From the NCBI GenBank assembly GCA_020637365.1, contig JACJWE010000002.1:806001-870000 (forward strand): 64,000 nucleotides of DNA, in the 5' to 3' direction. The position numbers and the translations under genes were made by a program. Below the pieces are notes generated by a model. It did no database searches and was not told where the DNA came from. It saw only the letters and a list, made by a program, of their open reading frames with translations. Source of the stretch: Acidimicrobiia bacterium. Its GTDB lineage: Bacteria; Actinomycetota; Acidimicrobiia; IMCC26256; JAGNEX01. Positions 36,955 to 47,225 of this stretch are shown piece by piece. Every line of letters begins with the position of its first letter. The stretch's first letter is position 1.

Positions 36955-39900
36955 GACGGTGCTCCGGCTGCGTCCCAGAGCTGACGCCACGGGAAGGTTC
37001 GGCTTGTTTCCTTGAAGCCGAGGTCATCGAGTTGACCTCGGAATGGATGGTGCAGGTATCGGACCTCGTCGGCGGGTCGACCATCGGGTCCGTCGGAGAC
37101 CTCTACCAGCGCCAGGATCCAGCGGTCAGTATTGAGACTGGTCAGGATCTCGTTGCGCGTGATGGTGACGGTCTCGGCGCCGGCGATCCGACCCTTCACC
37201 TCGACGAACAGCAGGTGGCCATCCCGGGTCGTGCTCCGGATGTCGAAACCCGGGTTGTTGTGCGCCATCTCCTCCGGAGTGCGTCCGAGCTCCCACTCGG
37301 CCTCGAGGACGGCGTCGACGGCGCGGCGTTCGACCCGACTCGTCTCGCGGGCGTGTGCGGCGGCTTCGCCTGCAAGAGCCGGGGTGAGAAGTCCAGCAGG
37401 AATCACAAGCGCGGCTCCGGTGATGGTGGGCGGCAGAGCGTGGAGCTCTTCCTGCTGGGCGAGGTCGTCCATCCGACGGCGGAGACGAGCTGACAAGTCG
37501 TCGGCCCGTTGGCGCGCCCGGTCAGGATTCATCCGTGGCTGCTTGCCGCTTTCAACTTGGGCCGCGAGTTCGTTCGCGCGGTGGTCCCAGTGGTTGATCT
37601 CCTTCGTGAGTCGCTCGTGGACGGCGGCGCGCACCTTGTGGACCCTGGTCGTGGTGTGAAGTCGTACTCGGGCCAGGTGCGAAGGGATCGCATCGGTCAC
37701 GGCGACGTCGAAGGCGGCAGCCTCGAGGTCACTCGCGAGCCAGCCCTGTCCCGTGAGGAGCTTCTCCGCAACGGCCACCTCGGCATCGGCGGCCTGGCGA
37801 AGGTCGAGGTACGGAGCGGCGTCGCTCGTGGCGTAGGTCCCGTCGGGTCGGAGGTCGACGAACTGCAGCTGCCGGGATATCACTCGCTTGCCGCTCCCCC
37901 GTCCGTCAGGTCGGCCGTCGGCGATCGCGTGCTCGAGGAGCACGAGAAGCCTCGGCTCGGTCCCGAGATCGGCTTCGTCGACCAGCACCGCGCCTTGGGC
38001 GAGCACACGGCGATGCCGTTCGAGCGTGATGTCGAGGAGCGCGTCCAGCAGTGGGTGGCCTGGGGCAAGTAGGTCAGCGACCGGCTTGCCCGGAACCCGG
38101 ACCTGGTCCTTGTCGAAGCAGACCCGCTCGTAGGCGCGTAGCACCGGAGCGCCGATGCCGATCTGCCGATCGCGTTCCCGAAGATCGTGGGGCACGTGAC
38201 GGATCTCGAACCGGCCCGGCTCGCGTTCCGAGATCCGGCCACCCAGGAGGCCAAACGCCTCGAGGAAGAACGACCGGATGTAGTGAGGTTGGAGTCGCCG
38301 AGCTTCGGCCTCCTCCATCTGGGCACGGATCTGCTCGACCTGCGTCTCGCCAAGCACATCGGCAGCGAGCGCGTGTTCATCGATCAGCTCGGCCAGACCC
38401 TCGCCGACCTTGGCGTCGATGACCTCATTGATGGCGTTGCGCACCTCCGGCTGATCGCCATACCGGATCGCCCGGAGGAGCAGGTCTCGCAACGGTGCGC
38501 CCTTGAAGGCATCGCCGAGCACGTCGAACACCTGTCCAGACAGAGCCTTGCGCTGCTCCTCCAGCTTGGTGAGCAGCGTCAGGTACACCTGCCCTCGCGG
38601 GTGTCCTCGGCGACGAGGTTCCACAGATGACAGACCTCGGTCTGTCCGATGCGGTGGACACGACCGAACCGCTGCTCGATCCGGTTCGGATTCCAGGCAG
38701 GTCGTAGTTGATGAGTAGGTGCGCTCGTTGCAGGTTGAGACCCTCACCAGCCGCATCGGTGGCGACCAGGACGGTGCAGTCCTTGTCCTGCATGAACCGC
38801 TCCTGGATGCCACGGCGCTCTTCGCGTGAGGTGCCGCCGTGGATGAGGACAACGGCATCCGGTCTACCGAGGCGGTCGCGCAGTCGCTCGACGAGGTAGT
38901 TGAGGGTGTCACGATGCTCGGTGAAGACGATCAGCTTGCGACGGGTGCCGTCGGCGTGGCGCATCTCCGGCTGTTCGTCGAGGATCGACACCAGCTCGGA
39001 CCACTTGCGATCGGTCCTGGCGGCCCGGACACGGCCAGCGAGGTCCTCGAGCCGCTTCAGGGTGGCGATCTCGAACTCGAGCTCCTGGGCAGTGCGAGCG
39101 GCAGACGCGGTGTCGACCAGCTCCTCCTCGAGCTCCTCGCGTTCGTCCTCGGCCAGGTCGTCGACCCGGTCCTCGAACTCGTCATCCTCGTCGGTTCCCC
39201 GAGTCGGACGTTCGAGGTCGGCGAGAAGACGGCCGAGCCGTCGGTCGGAGGGCTCCTGAGCAGCGAGGCGAGCCTTCTGGCGGGCGTCGATGAGGTCGCG
39301 CTCCAGGCGCTCGCGTCGGCGACGGAGCGACTGGTAGATCGCCTCGGGGCTTGAGGCGAGTCGACGTTGCAGCACGGTGAGGGCGAAGCCGACCCGGTTA
39401 CCTCGGCGACCTTCGCCTTCGGCAGCGAGGCGGTCGGCTCGGTTCATCTCTTCGGTCACGTATGTGGTGACCTCGTCGTAGAGCGCTTGCTCGAGCGGCG
39501 ACAGCTCGTAGGGGACGGTGGACGCGATCCGCTCTGGGAAGAGCGGCCGTCCGTCCATGCGCAGCAGCTTCTCCTTGATCATGCGACGCATGAGATCGGA
39601 GACGTCGACGGTGTGTACTCCATCGCGAAAGCGGCCCTCGAACCGATCGCTGTCGAGGAGGGCCAGGAACAACTGGAAGTCCTCCTCCTTGCCGGCGTGA
39701 GGTGTCGCCGTCATCAGCAGCAAGTTGCGCGTGATGCTGCCGAGCAGCTTGCCGAGCTGATACCGCCGGGTCTCCTTGACCTCGCCGCCGAACCAGTGTG
39801 CGGCCATGCGATGGGCCTCGTCGACGACGATCAGGTCCCAGTCGGTCTCAGCGAGCTTGGCCTGGAGGTCATCGTTGCGGGACAGATGGTCGAGGCGGGC

Positions 39901-40539
39901 AATGAGGAGGTTCTTGTCCTCGAACGGGTTGGCAGTGAGCGACGCCTCGATCGCATCCCGGGTGAGGATCTCGAAGATGAGGCCGAACTTGTCGTACAGC
40001 TCCTCCTGCCACTGTCCGACGAGACCACCGGGTGCGACGATCAGGCATCGGGCGAGGTCACCACGCAGGATCAGCTCCTTGGCATACAGCCCAGCCATGA
40101 TCGTCTTGCCTGCGCCAGGGTCGTCGGCGAGCAGGAACCGGAGCGGCTGACGGGGGAGCAGCTCGCCGTAGACGGCCTGGATCTGATGCGGCAGCGGATC
40201 GACCTGTGAGAGCGAGATCGCCAGCATCGGATCGAACAGGTGGGCGAGCTGGATCCGGCGTGCTTCAGCAGCGAGGCGGAACAGATCACCATCGGCCGTA
40301 AACGACCATCCGCGCGTCGATACCTCGACTCGAAGCGCAGCCTCGTCGTTCCGGTAGAGCACGCGCTCGCTGACGGCGCCGGCGCTATCTCGACACGTGA
40401 GGGTCAGCGCGACCGAACCGTGCCACTTGGTCGCGACCACGGTGACGGGACCAGAGGTTGACAGCCCGTGGACGAGCGCTCCGACTGTGAGGTCTTCGAG
40501 TGTTGTAGCGCTCGCTGTCGGGTTGCTGTCCCCAGCCAT
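36951..40539 (-). pseudogene. SNF2/DEAH helicase with DUF3883 (Hma helicase), two 1-base deletions
   Basis: First gene of the operon, about 1,196 codons. Helicase motifs: DDPGAGKT (139-146), VVDEAHRM, LLLMTATPHAGKEED, VFTEHRDTLNYL, VLVATDAAGEGLNLQRAH. At about 38696 one C or G is missing (reads CTGCCTGG) and at about 38594 another (reads GAGGGCAGG). Correcting both restores LINYDLPWNPNRIEQRFGRV with HRIGQTEVCHLWN, exactly motif VI, and joins the C-terminal part ending in DUF3883 (NNPGFDIRSTTRDGHLLFVE). Related to DrmD of DISARM. If real, the mutations kill the enzyme; both lie in short G/C runs and could be sequencing errors. IS copy 2 ends 50 bp upstream of the ATG. Confidence 0.85.
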
Positions 40540-40593
40540 GCTCCTCCGTCCTGGCCGCTCCGACGGTAGTGGAGACGTCGCACCTCACCCTAG

Positions 40594-41950
40594 CAGGGTG
40601 CTGAAAATCTGGGTTCTTGGGTGATCTGGGGGTTCGCTGCGGGGTGTGGTGGGCACCCTGGCTGGTGGGCGCGGCCGCTTGCTCGTCCTCACCGCCGATG
40701 ACGCAACCGCTGCCGGTCCGCAACGACCGCGGCGTGCTCCATGTTGGTCAGGTCAGGGCGACGTCGATCGCCGTGATGCGCAGCATGTTGTAGATGCTGG
40801 CGGCCATCGTGAACCAGGTGTTGTTGCGTTCTCGACCGATGTAGCGGAGTTGGTGCCCGCCAGCGATGGTCTTCATCCAGCCGAAGGGTTCCTCGACCCG
40901 GGGTCGTTTCGACTGGCTGGTCTTGTGGCCTCGGTGCCGGGTGGTCCGGCCGTCGATGGCTGAACGTCGGCCGTTGGTGTTCTGCGCGACGTGCGGTGTG
41001 AAGCCGAGGTCGCGGGTGTCGACCACGAAGTCCTTGGTGTCATAGGCCTTGTCCGCGCCGACGGTTCGCCGCCGCCGCGATGGGGGGAGCCGGCCAAGCA
41101 CCTTCAACGCAGTGGCTCGCATCCGCGGTGGCGAGCTCCGCGTCGACGATCAACGAGGAGCGGTTCTCGATCAGGAGGTGCCCGGAGCAGCACAGCGTCG
41201 CGGCGGTGTTGCTGCTCTTGGGGAACAGGCGGGCTTCGGGGTCGGTGGTCGACTCGTGGGTCACGTTCGAGCGTTTCTGACCCTTGCAGTCTCGCTCGAC
41301 GTTGCGGCCCTCGACGATGCCGCCGCTGGGCCCTGGGACATCCGGACTGTTGGGACCGGGCTCGTCGCTGTCGGGCTCCTCGACATCGTTGTCGGGCTTG
41401 GGTCTAAAGCTCTTATGCGAGGCCCATGCCTTCAACAGGGTCCCGTCGACGGAGAAGTGACCCGACGACGTGTAGCGGCGCAGCTTCGCCCGGGACAGGA
41501 CCTGGGCGAAGAACTCCTTGGCGATGTCTTCGTTCAGCAGGCGCTTACGGTTCTTTGAGAACGTCGTCGGGGTGAACGCCGGTTGATCGATCCGCATGTC
41601 GAGGAACCACTTGAACAACAGGTCGTAGTTCAGCCGCTCGCAGAACGCCCGCTCTAGCGGATCGAGTACATCGCCATCAGCACCGACGCCTTCAGCAACG
41701 CTTCAGGCGGCACCGACGGGCGACCCTCGGTGGAGTACAGGCCGTCGAAGGTGCCGTCCATCGAGGCCAGTACGTCATCGACCACAACCCGGATTCGACG
41801 GATTGGATGATCCAGCGGGATCAACTCCTCCGGACTCAAAGTCGTCAACATCGCCATCTGGGGATCCGGGGTTCCTCGCACCCCACCATTCTTTTCGATC
41901 CAACCCGAAAACGCGAGCCCACACCCCAAACCCGCCTTTTCAGCACCCTG
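40594..41950 (-). mobile_element. IS5-type insertion sequence, copy 2 (defective transposase)
   Basis: 1,357 bp, bounded by CAGGGTGCTGAAAA and TTTTCAGCACCCTG with CTAG on both sides (40590-40593 and 41951-41954), i.e. an apparently simple insertion with a 4-bp target repeat. It shares with copy 1 both the TAG-producing 1-base deletion (near 41655) and the 11-bp deletion (near 41120), but some later indels differ. Its transposase pieces read as in copy 1. It lies just upstream of the Hma helicase and so may have replaced or supplied the operon promoter. Confidence 0.87.
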
Positions 41951-42005
41951 CTAGTCCGCCGACAGGCATCGCCCGACCGGGAGCGCCCGGTGAAGACGAC
42001 AACGC

Positions 42006-42038
42006 GAGCCGGGTCGTGGGGACCCCAGGACCCGGCTC
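42006..42038. repeat. 33-bp near-perfect hairpin next to IS copy 2
   Basis: GAGCCGGGTC (42006-42015) pairs with GACCCGGCTC (42029-42038), and inside, after one G-G mismatch, TGGGG pairs with CCCCA around a single-base loop. The total stem is 15 bp. No T run follows on either strand. It lies in the 340-bp gene-free stretch between IS copy 2 and the WD40-KAP gene, where I see no other feature. Confidence 0.65.
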
Positions 42039-42288
42039 TCGTCGCGGAGCACAAAAACCGCCAGCGAATTCGGGGCACGATGGCTGTGCCAGAAACCAGG
42101 GGCTGGCGGTCCGACGCAGCCGAGCGTTTGAAGAACTGTTCGGCTCTGTCACCGCTGACCCGGCGGATCGCTCACACAGCGTGAGTTCGTTCGTGGCGGA
42201 CCATGGCGGCGCGTGATACACCGTTGACCTCCAGTGGATGTTGGTGGCGGCCTGAGCCGCACGCACAACGCGAGGTCCTCACACCCCA

Positions 42289-45200
42289 TGGACGAGATTT
42301 ACTACGCCGATTCTCCGCTGTGTGTCGCCTGGTGCCCGCCTTCGCTTGGGGGACAACTGTTGGCATCGGGACACGCTGATGGCCGGCTGGTTGTGCGAGA
42401 CCTGTCTGACCCGGACGACCCCGCGTCTTGTGGGCCTTCGGCGCTCACGAGGGTGCGATCAACCAGGTCGCATGGTCACCAGATGGCACCCAACTCGCCA
42501 CCGCCAGCACCGACCAAACCATCAGAATCTGGAACCCCCAAACCGGCACCACCACCCACACCCTCACGGGCCACACCGACCGGGTCCGCTCCGTCGCATG
42601 GTCACCAGACGGCACCCAACTCGCCACCGCCAGCGACGACCGAACCATCAGAATCTGGAACCCCCAAACCGGCGCTCTCACCCACACCCTCACGGGCCAC
42701 ACCGACTGGGTCCGCTCCGTCGCATGGTCACCAGACGGCGCCCAGCTCGCCACCGCCAGCGACGACCGAACCATCAGAATCTGGAACCCCCAAACCGGCG
42801 CTCTCACCCACACCCTCACGGGCCACACCGACTGGGTCCTCTCCGTCGCATGGTCACCAGACGGCGCCCAGCTCGCCACCGCCAGCGACGACCGAACCAT
42901 CAGAATCTGGAACCCCAAACCGGCGCTCTCACCCACACCCTCACGGGCCACACCGACTGGGTCCTCTCCGTCGCATGGTCACCAGACGGCGCCCAACTCG
43001 CCACCGCCAGCGACGACCGAACCATCAGAATCTGGAACCCCCAAACCGGCGCTCTCACCCACACCCTCACCAGCCGGCCACACCGACTGGGTCCGCTCCG
43101 TCGCATGGTCACCAGACGGCGCCCAACTCGCCACCGCCAGCGACGACCGAACCATCAGAATCTGGAACCCCAAACCGGCACCACCACCCACACCCTCACG
43201 GGCCACACCGACCGGGTCCGCTCCGTCGCATGGTCACCAGACGGCACCCAACTCGCCACCGCCAGCGACGACCGAACCATCAGAATCTGGAACCCCCAAA
43301 CCGGCGCTCTCACCCACACCCTCACCGGCCACACCAACGCGGTCCTCTCCGTCGCATGGTCACCAGACGGCACCCAACTCGCCACCGCCAGCACCGACCA
43401 AACCATCAGAATCTGGAGCTGCACGTCGTTCGAATCTGTTTGGGAAGCGCCCTGCCCGATCCCCAACTTCGGCTCACCGTTGCTCGCTTGGCACCCAACC
43501 CGTTTGGCCCTCGCATGCGGCGGCGGCCGACCCGGCATCTATGACTTCCGGGCCTCTGGCTCCGCTTCGGAAGTCGACTTCCGACCCCAGCAGCTAACTG
43601 TCGACTGCGTAGTAACTCCGTTGGCCCCTGGCCCGCGACGGCATGTCGCTGGTTCGGAAACGACCGATACGGGACGGCTCGCCGAGGATCTCTTAGGTCG
43701 TAGCCGACTCGCCGCTGACGTCGCGCTGCTGCTCAACAACTACCGGGACCGATATCCAGGCACCTCGTTAACGCTGGGTTTGAGCGGCACCTGGGGTTCT
43801 GGCAAATCCGCTCTTGCGTCACTACTCGACGCTGAGCTTGCTGAGGCTGACACACGGTCGAAGGGCTCGCGATGGTCAACGGTTTGGTACAACGCCTGGC
43901 GAGAGACACCATCGAGCCCGGTTTGGTGGTCGCTGGCCACCTGTATCGCGAACGACGATCTGCAACTCAGTCTCCGCGCCAAAGCCCGACTTTGGTTGCG
44001 AGCCCACAGGTCCACCCTGATTGGTCTCGTCCTCCTGCTCCTCGCGGCCGCCGGTCTGTGGCGATCCGGTCTGATCGAAGACAAGCCTGATGCAGAAGGC
44101 GGCTGGGTGATACTGGCGGCCGTCACCGGCGGACTGGCTGTACTGATCCAGTTCTTGTCTGCGTGGACACGGGTTTCTGCAGGGACTCGCCTCGAGCAGA
44201 ACTGGCTTGCGAGGGTCTACGAGCACAAAGCGAATCGGCCGATGGCGGAGGTCAGCGAGCACTTTCGATGGCTGCGGCGCAAGAAGAAGCACAATGTCCT
44301 CCTCGTGATCGACGATTTGGATCGGTGTGATGCCAAGTCTGTGGTCGAGGTCGTCGAGACGATTCAAACGCTTGTCAGGGACGACCGACAGGACCCAAAA
44401 ATGCCGGCGCTGGTCGTGCTGCTGGTCGCTGACCGTAGGTGGGTCGAACGCGCATTCGCGACTCACTACGCCGATTTCGAGGGTTCCGTCGAATCGGACC
44501 GGTCTCTCGGCCAGCTGTTCTATGAAAAAGTTGTCATCGCCACCATCCACCTGTTCCAGCCGGTCGGCGACCAGCTGGACTCGTTCCTCGCCGCGCACAT
44601 CGGGGAGAAAACGGTCCCACCAGAAGCCGAGATCGATCTCCGGGCGGCGCTAGAGGCAGAGCAGACAAACGAGACTCACGACAGCGAGGACGCCCCGTCG
44701 GTCAGCAACCGACAGACAAGACCCGTCGCGCCTCTTGGTGTTGCGACGGGCGATGCCGGAGAAGGCGCGATGGGAACAAAGCCGCTCCAGGACGCGTCGA
44801 CCGGCGCGAAACGCTCGCCCTCGAGTCCCCGCACCGCCTCCTCCTCGACAGTTGCCGCGGCCTGCGCGCGCCGGAGCGGGCGCACGCTCGACACGTCGGC
44901 AGCTGACTCAGAGCGAGAAGCCGTCGAGCAGGCCCTCTTCAACCAGTCGACATCAGACCAGAGCGCGAACGACGGCGGCGAGGTCGGGGTCGAGGCCGGC
45001 CCTGAGAGCACGTTCAACACCGGACCGACAGAGTTGTCCAACCCAGCCGGGACTCAGACCGCTCGCTCAGAGGTTGCAACGCTAGTTGAGGCCATCAACA
45101 CCGGAGATCTCACGCGACTCACCGAGCTTTCATCTGACCGCGACCTACCGGAGGAAATCAGAAACACGGCCCTCCGACGGCTGCGCCACGTCGAGAATCG

Positions 45201-45615
45201 CACGCGAAACGACATTGGTGCCGACTTGCTAGAGCGGGTGCCGCAGCACCTCATCTGGGAAGTTGGCCATCTCCTCGACGCCAACCCTCGATGGAGGAAG
45301 CGCTTCCTGTTCAACTACGAACTCTGCCGAGCGTCCAACAGGGCAACCGGCAATATCGTTTCGACCGATCGCCTCGCCCGGTGGACAATCCTCTGGATGC
45401 GCTTTCCGGGTGTGGTCTGGTGGCTCCAGCCAGACCCAAGCCGGATCAAAGCCCTCGCCGATGACGGCAAGACCTTGGCAGACATCCGCGACGGATACGA
45501 CGACTTCCCCAAGGAAGTCCGCAACGAACTCAACCTCGGCGAGATTCGCCGCATCATTACCGACGACCAACACGGCCTACGCGGTCAAGACATCGACGCG
45601 CTGCGTTTCGCCTAA
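42289..45615 (+). pseudogene. WD40-repeat/KAP P-loop NTPase fusion, frame-disrupted in repeats
   Basis: ATG 42289 opens MDEIYYADSPLCVAWCPPS, a first degenerate blade, then eight WD40 blades such as GHTDWVRSVAWSPDGAQLAT with ASDDRTIRIWNPQTGALTHT. Then in the last frame (from about 43430) comes a KAP NTPase: Walker A LGLSGTWGSGKSALASLL, two membrane helices LIGLVLLLLAAAGLW and WVILAAVTGGLAVLIQF between the Walker motifs, and Walker B NVLLVIDDLDRCDAKSVVEV. The C-terminus is helical with a Ser/Thr-rich insert. Indels at about 42425, 42910, 43072 and 43168 change frame (-1, -1, +4, -1). KAP NTPases act at the inner membrane and occur in defence loci. Confidence 0.8.
42441..43425 (+). repeat. Eight tandem ~126-bp WD40-encoding repeats
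   Basis: The marker CATGGTCACCAGA occurs at 42471, 42597, 42723, 42849, 42974, 43104, 43229 and 43355; spacings are 126, 126, 126, 125, 130, 125 and 126 bp. Units differ at only a few bases. The two 125-bp units have AACCCC where the others have AACCCCC, and the 130-bp unit has four extra bases (CACCAGCCGG). Confidence 0.92.
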
Positions 45616-45674
45616 AGTCCGCTCCTCCTCGGTCAACAGGACCGGGGGGACGCGGCAACGATGCAAGGAGACTG

Positions 45675-46145
45675 CTAGCTCTTGGGGCATTCTCCGGCTT
45701 GGTAGCTGGCGATGGCATCGTCTTTGAGGGTCCAGAAGTAGTCCCCATCCGCTTTGACGACGTTGTAGGTCTCGGTGGAGTTTTCGGTCTCGCCGTTGGG
45801 CGTGCTCTTGATGCTGACCGTCACTTCGACCTCATCGACCTCCTCACCGAGCAACGTCGCCGTCTTGGAGCGGGTCTCGACCAGACCAACGTCGATGCCG
45901 TCCTCGGATGGCGCCTCGGCTTGGTCAGACATGCACTGAGCAAACAGGCCAGCCGGCACCGCCTGCTGAACAGCCGGATACAACTGCTGCCAGGCGTCTT
46001 AGTAATCACCCGCCGAGAGATAGTCCAACACGGACTTCACCTCATCAAAGGCGCCCTCGTCCTTCGACGAGTCATCGCCACACCCTGCGGCGAGAAGGGC
46101 AGCGAGGAGAACGGCGACGGCGGTGACAGCAAAGATTCGTCTCAT
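45675..46145 (-). pseudogene. Small lipoprotein with nonsense codon
   Basis: ATG 46145 opens a lipoprotein signal, MRRIFAVTAVAVLLAALLAA then G-C (Cys at residue 22). Codon 49 is TAA (46001-45999) and the same frame continues DAWQQLYPAVQQAVPAGLFA to a normal end (VKADGDYFWTLKDDAIASYQ, then AGECPKS). A single base change of GAA or similar to TAA would explain it. The mature part looks like a DUF4878-type or NTF2-like small lipoprotein, which is inference. Its start abuts the truncated end of IS copy 3. Confidence 0.65.
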
Positions 46146-46177
46146 GCGTCCGAATCATTCTGTATCGATCGCAGTTC

Positions 46178-47059
46178 TCGGGGGAGCCGGCCAAGCATTT
46201 TCAACGCGGTGGCTCGCTCGGCGTAGCCATCCGCGGTGGCGAGTTCCGCGTCGACGATCAACGAGGAGCGGTTCTCGATCAGGAGGTGCCCGGAGTAGCA
46301 CAGCGTCGCGGCGGTGTTGCTGCTCTTGGGGAACAGGCGGGCTTCGGGGTCGGTGGTCGACTCGTGGGTCACGTTCGAGCGTTTCTGGCCCTTCCAGTCT
46401 CGCTCAACGTTACGGCCCTCAACGTTGCCGCCGCTGGGCCCTGAGACGTCCGGGCTGTTGGGACCGGGCTCGTCGCTGTCGGGCTCCTCGACATCGTTGT
46501 CGGGCTTGGGTCTGAAGCTCTTGTGCGAGGCCCATGCGCTCAACAGGGTCCCGTCGACGGAGAAGTGATCCGACGACGTATAGCGGCGCAGCTTCGCCCG
46601 GGACAGGACCTGGGCGAAGAACTCCTTGGCGATGTCTTCGTTCAGCAGGCGCTTGCGGTTCTTTGAGAACGTCGTCGGGGTGAACGCCGGTTGATCGATC
46701 CGCATGTCGAGGAACCACTTGAACAACAGGTCGTAGTTCAGCCGCTCGCAGAACGCCCGCTCTGAGCGGATCGAGTACATCGCCATCAACACCGATGCTT
46801 GCAGCAACGCTTCAGGCGGCACCGACGGGCGACCCTCGGTGGAGTACAGGCCATCGAAGGTGCCGTCCATCGAGGCCAGTACGTCATCGACCACAACCCG
46901 GATCCGACGGATTGGATGATCCGGCGGGATCAACTCCTCCGGACTCAAGGTCGTCAACATCGCCATCTGGGGATCCGGGGTTCCTCGCACCCCACCATTC
47001 TTTTCGATCCAACCCGAAAACGCGAGCCCACACCCCAAACCCGCTTTTTCAGCACCCTG
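46178..47059 (-). mobile_element. IS5-type insertion sequence, copy 3 (inner end missing)
   Basis: Right end intact (TTTTCAGCACCCTG, then CTAG at 47060-47063); the left third is missing and joins the lipoprotein region near 46178. The transposase is open for about 285 codons: LSPEELIPPDHPIRRIRVVV, MAMYSIRSERAFCERLNYDL with no TAG, HFSVDGTLLSAWASHKSF and AELATADGYAERATALKMLG. It lacks the 1-base and 11-bp deletions of copies 1 and 2, so it is the more ancestral sequence, but its catalytic Glu region is lost. Confidence 0.85.
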
Positions 47060-47225
47060 CTAGATCCTCAAGGGTGACGGTGTTCCACGCTTCCGGTTGC
47101 TCGAAGCGTTCGACCAACTCCAGGTGCGGCCGCACCAGAAAGTTGTCGTGATTCATCGATGCCACGGCGCCCTGGAGGATCGCCGCAATGTCTACCTCTT
47201 GGTAGGAGCCGACTCGACTACATAT
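47060..47225 (-). pseudogene. HsdR-like helicase, fragment upstream of the insertion
   Basis: Reads EVDIAAILQGAVASMNHDNF, LVRPHLELVERFEQPEAWNT, VTLEDL and then meets CTAG and the right end of IS copy 3. In HsdR/EcoEI-type helicases this segment lies directly before the sequence found at 27216-26322, and joining the two after removing the element gives continuous protein. Upstream of about 47225 the homology stops and an unrelated plus-strand gene begins, so the helicase N-terminus was lost in a separate event. Confidence 0.7.

Larger units (their letters stand above)
27217..47059. mobile_element. Composite transposon-like element carrying defence genes
   Basis: Outer left end: CAGGGTACTGAAAA (27217) preceded by CTAG; outer right end: TTTTCAGCACCCTG (ending 47059) followed by CTAG. 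These are IS copy 1 left and IS copy 3 right. CTAG is a YTAR-type 4-bp target repeat as used by IS5-group elements. Removing 27217-47059 and one CTAG restores hsdR coding across the junction (EAWNTVTLEDL then AALR..RVAALPDQ). The inner flank of copy 1 is CTAA, different from CTAG, as expected if the unit formed elsewhere and then moved as a whole. Contents: Hma operon, IS copy 2, WD40-KAP gene, a lipoprotein relic. Confidence 0.75.

Noticed and set aside
28576..40593. Classical composite transposon bounded only by IS copies 1 and 2
   Set aside because: The flanks do not match (CTAA inside copy 1, CTAG around copy 2), and copy 2 has its own target repeat; the matching outer pair is copy 1 left and copy 3 right.
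42441..43425. CRISPR-like array
   Set aside because: The 126-bp period units are protein-coding WD40 blades without unique spacers.
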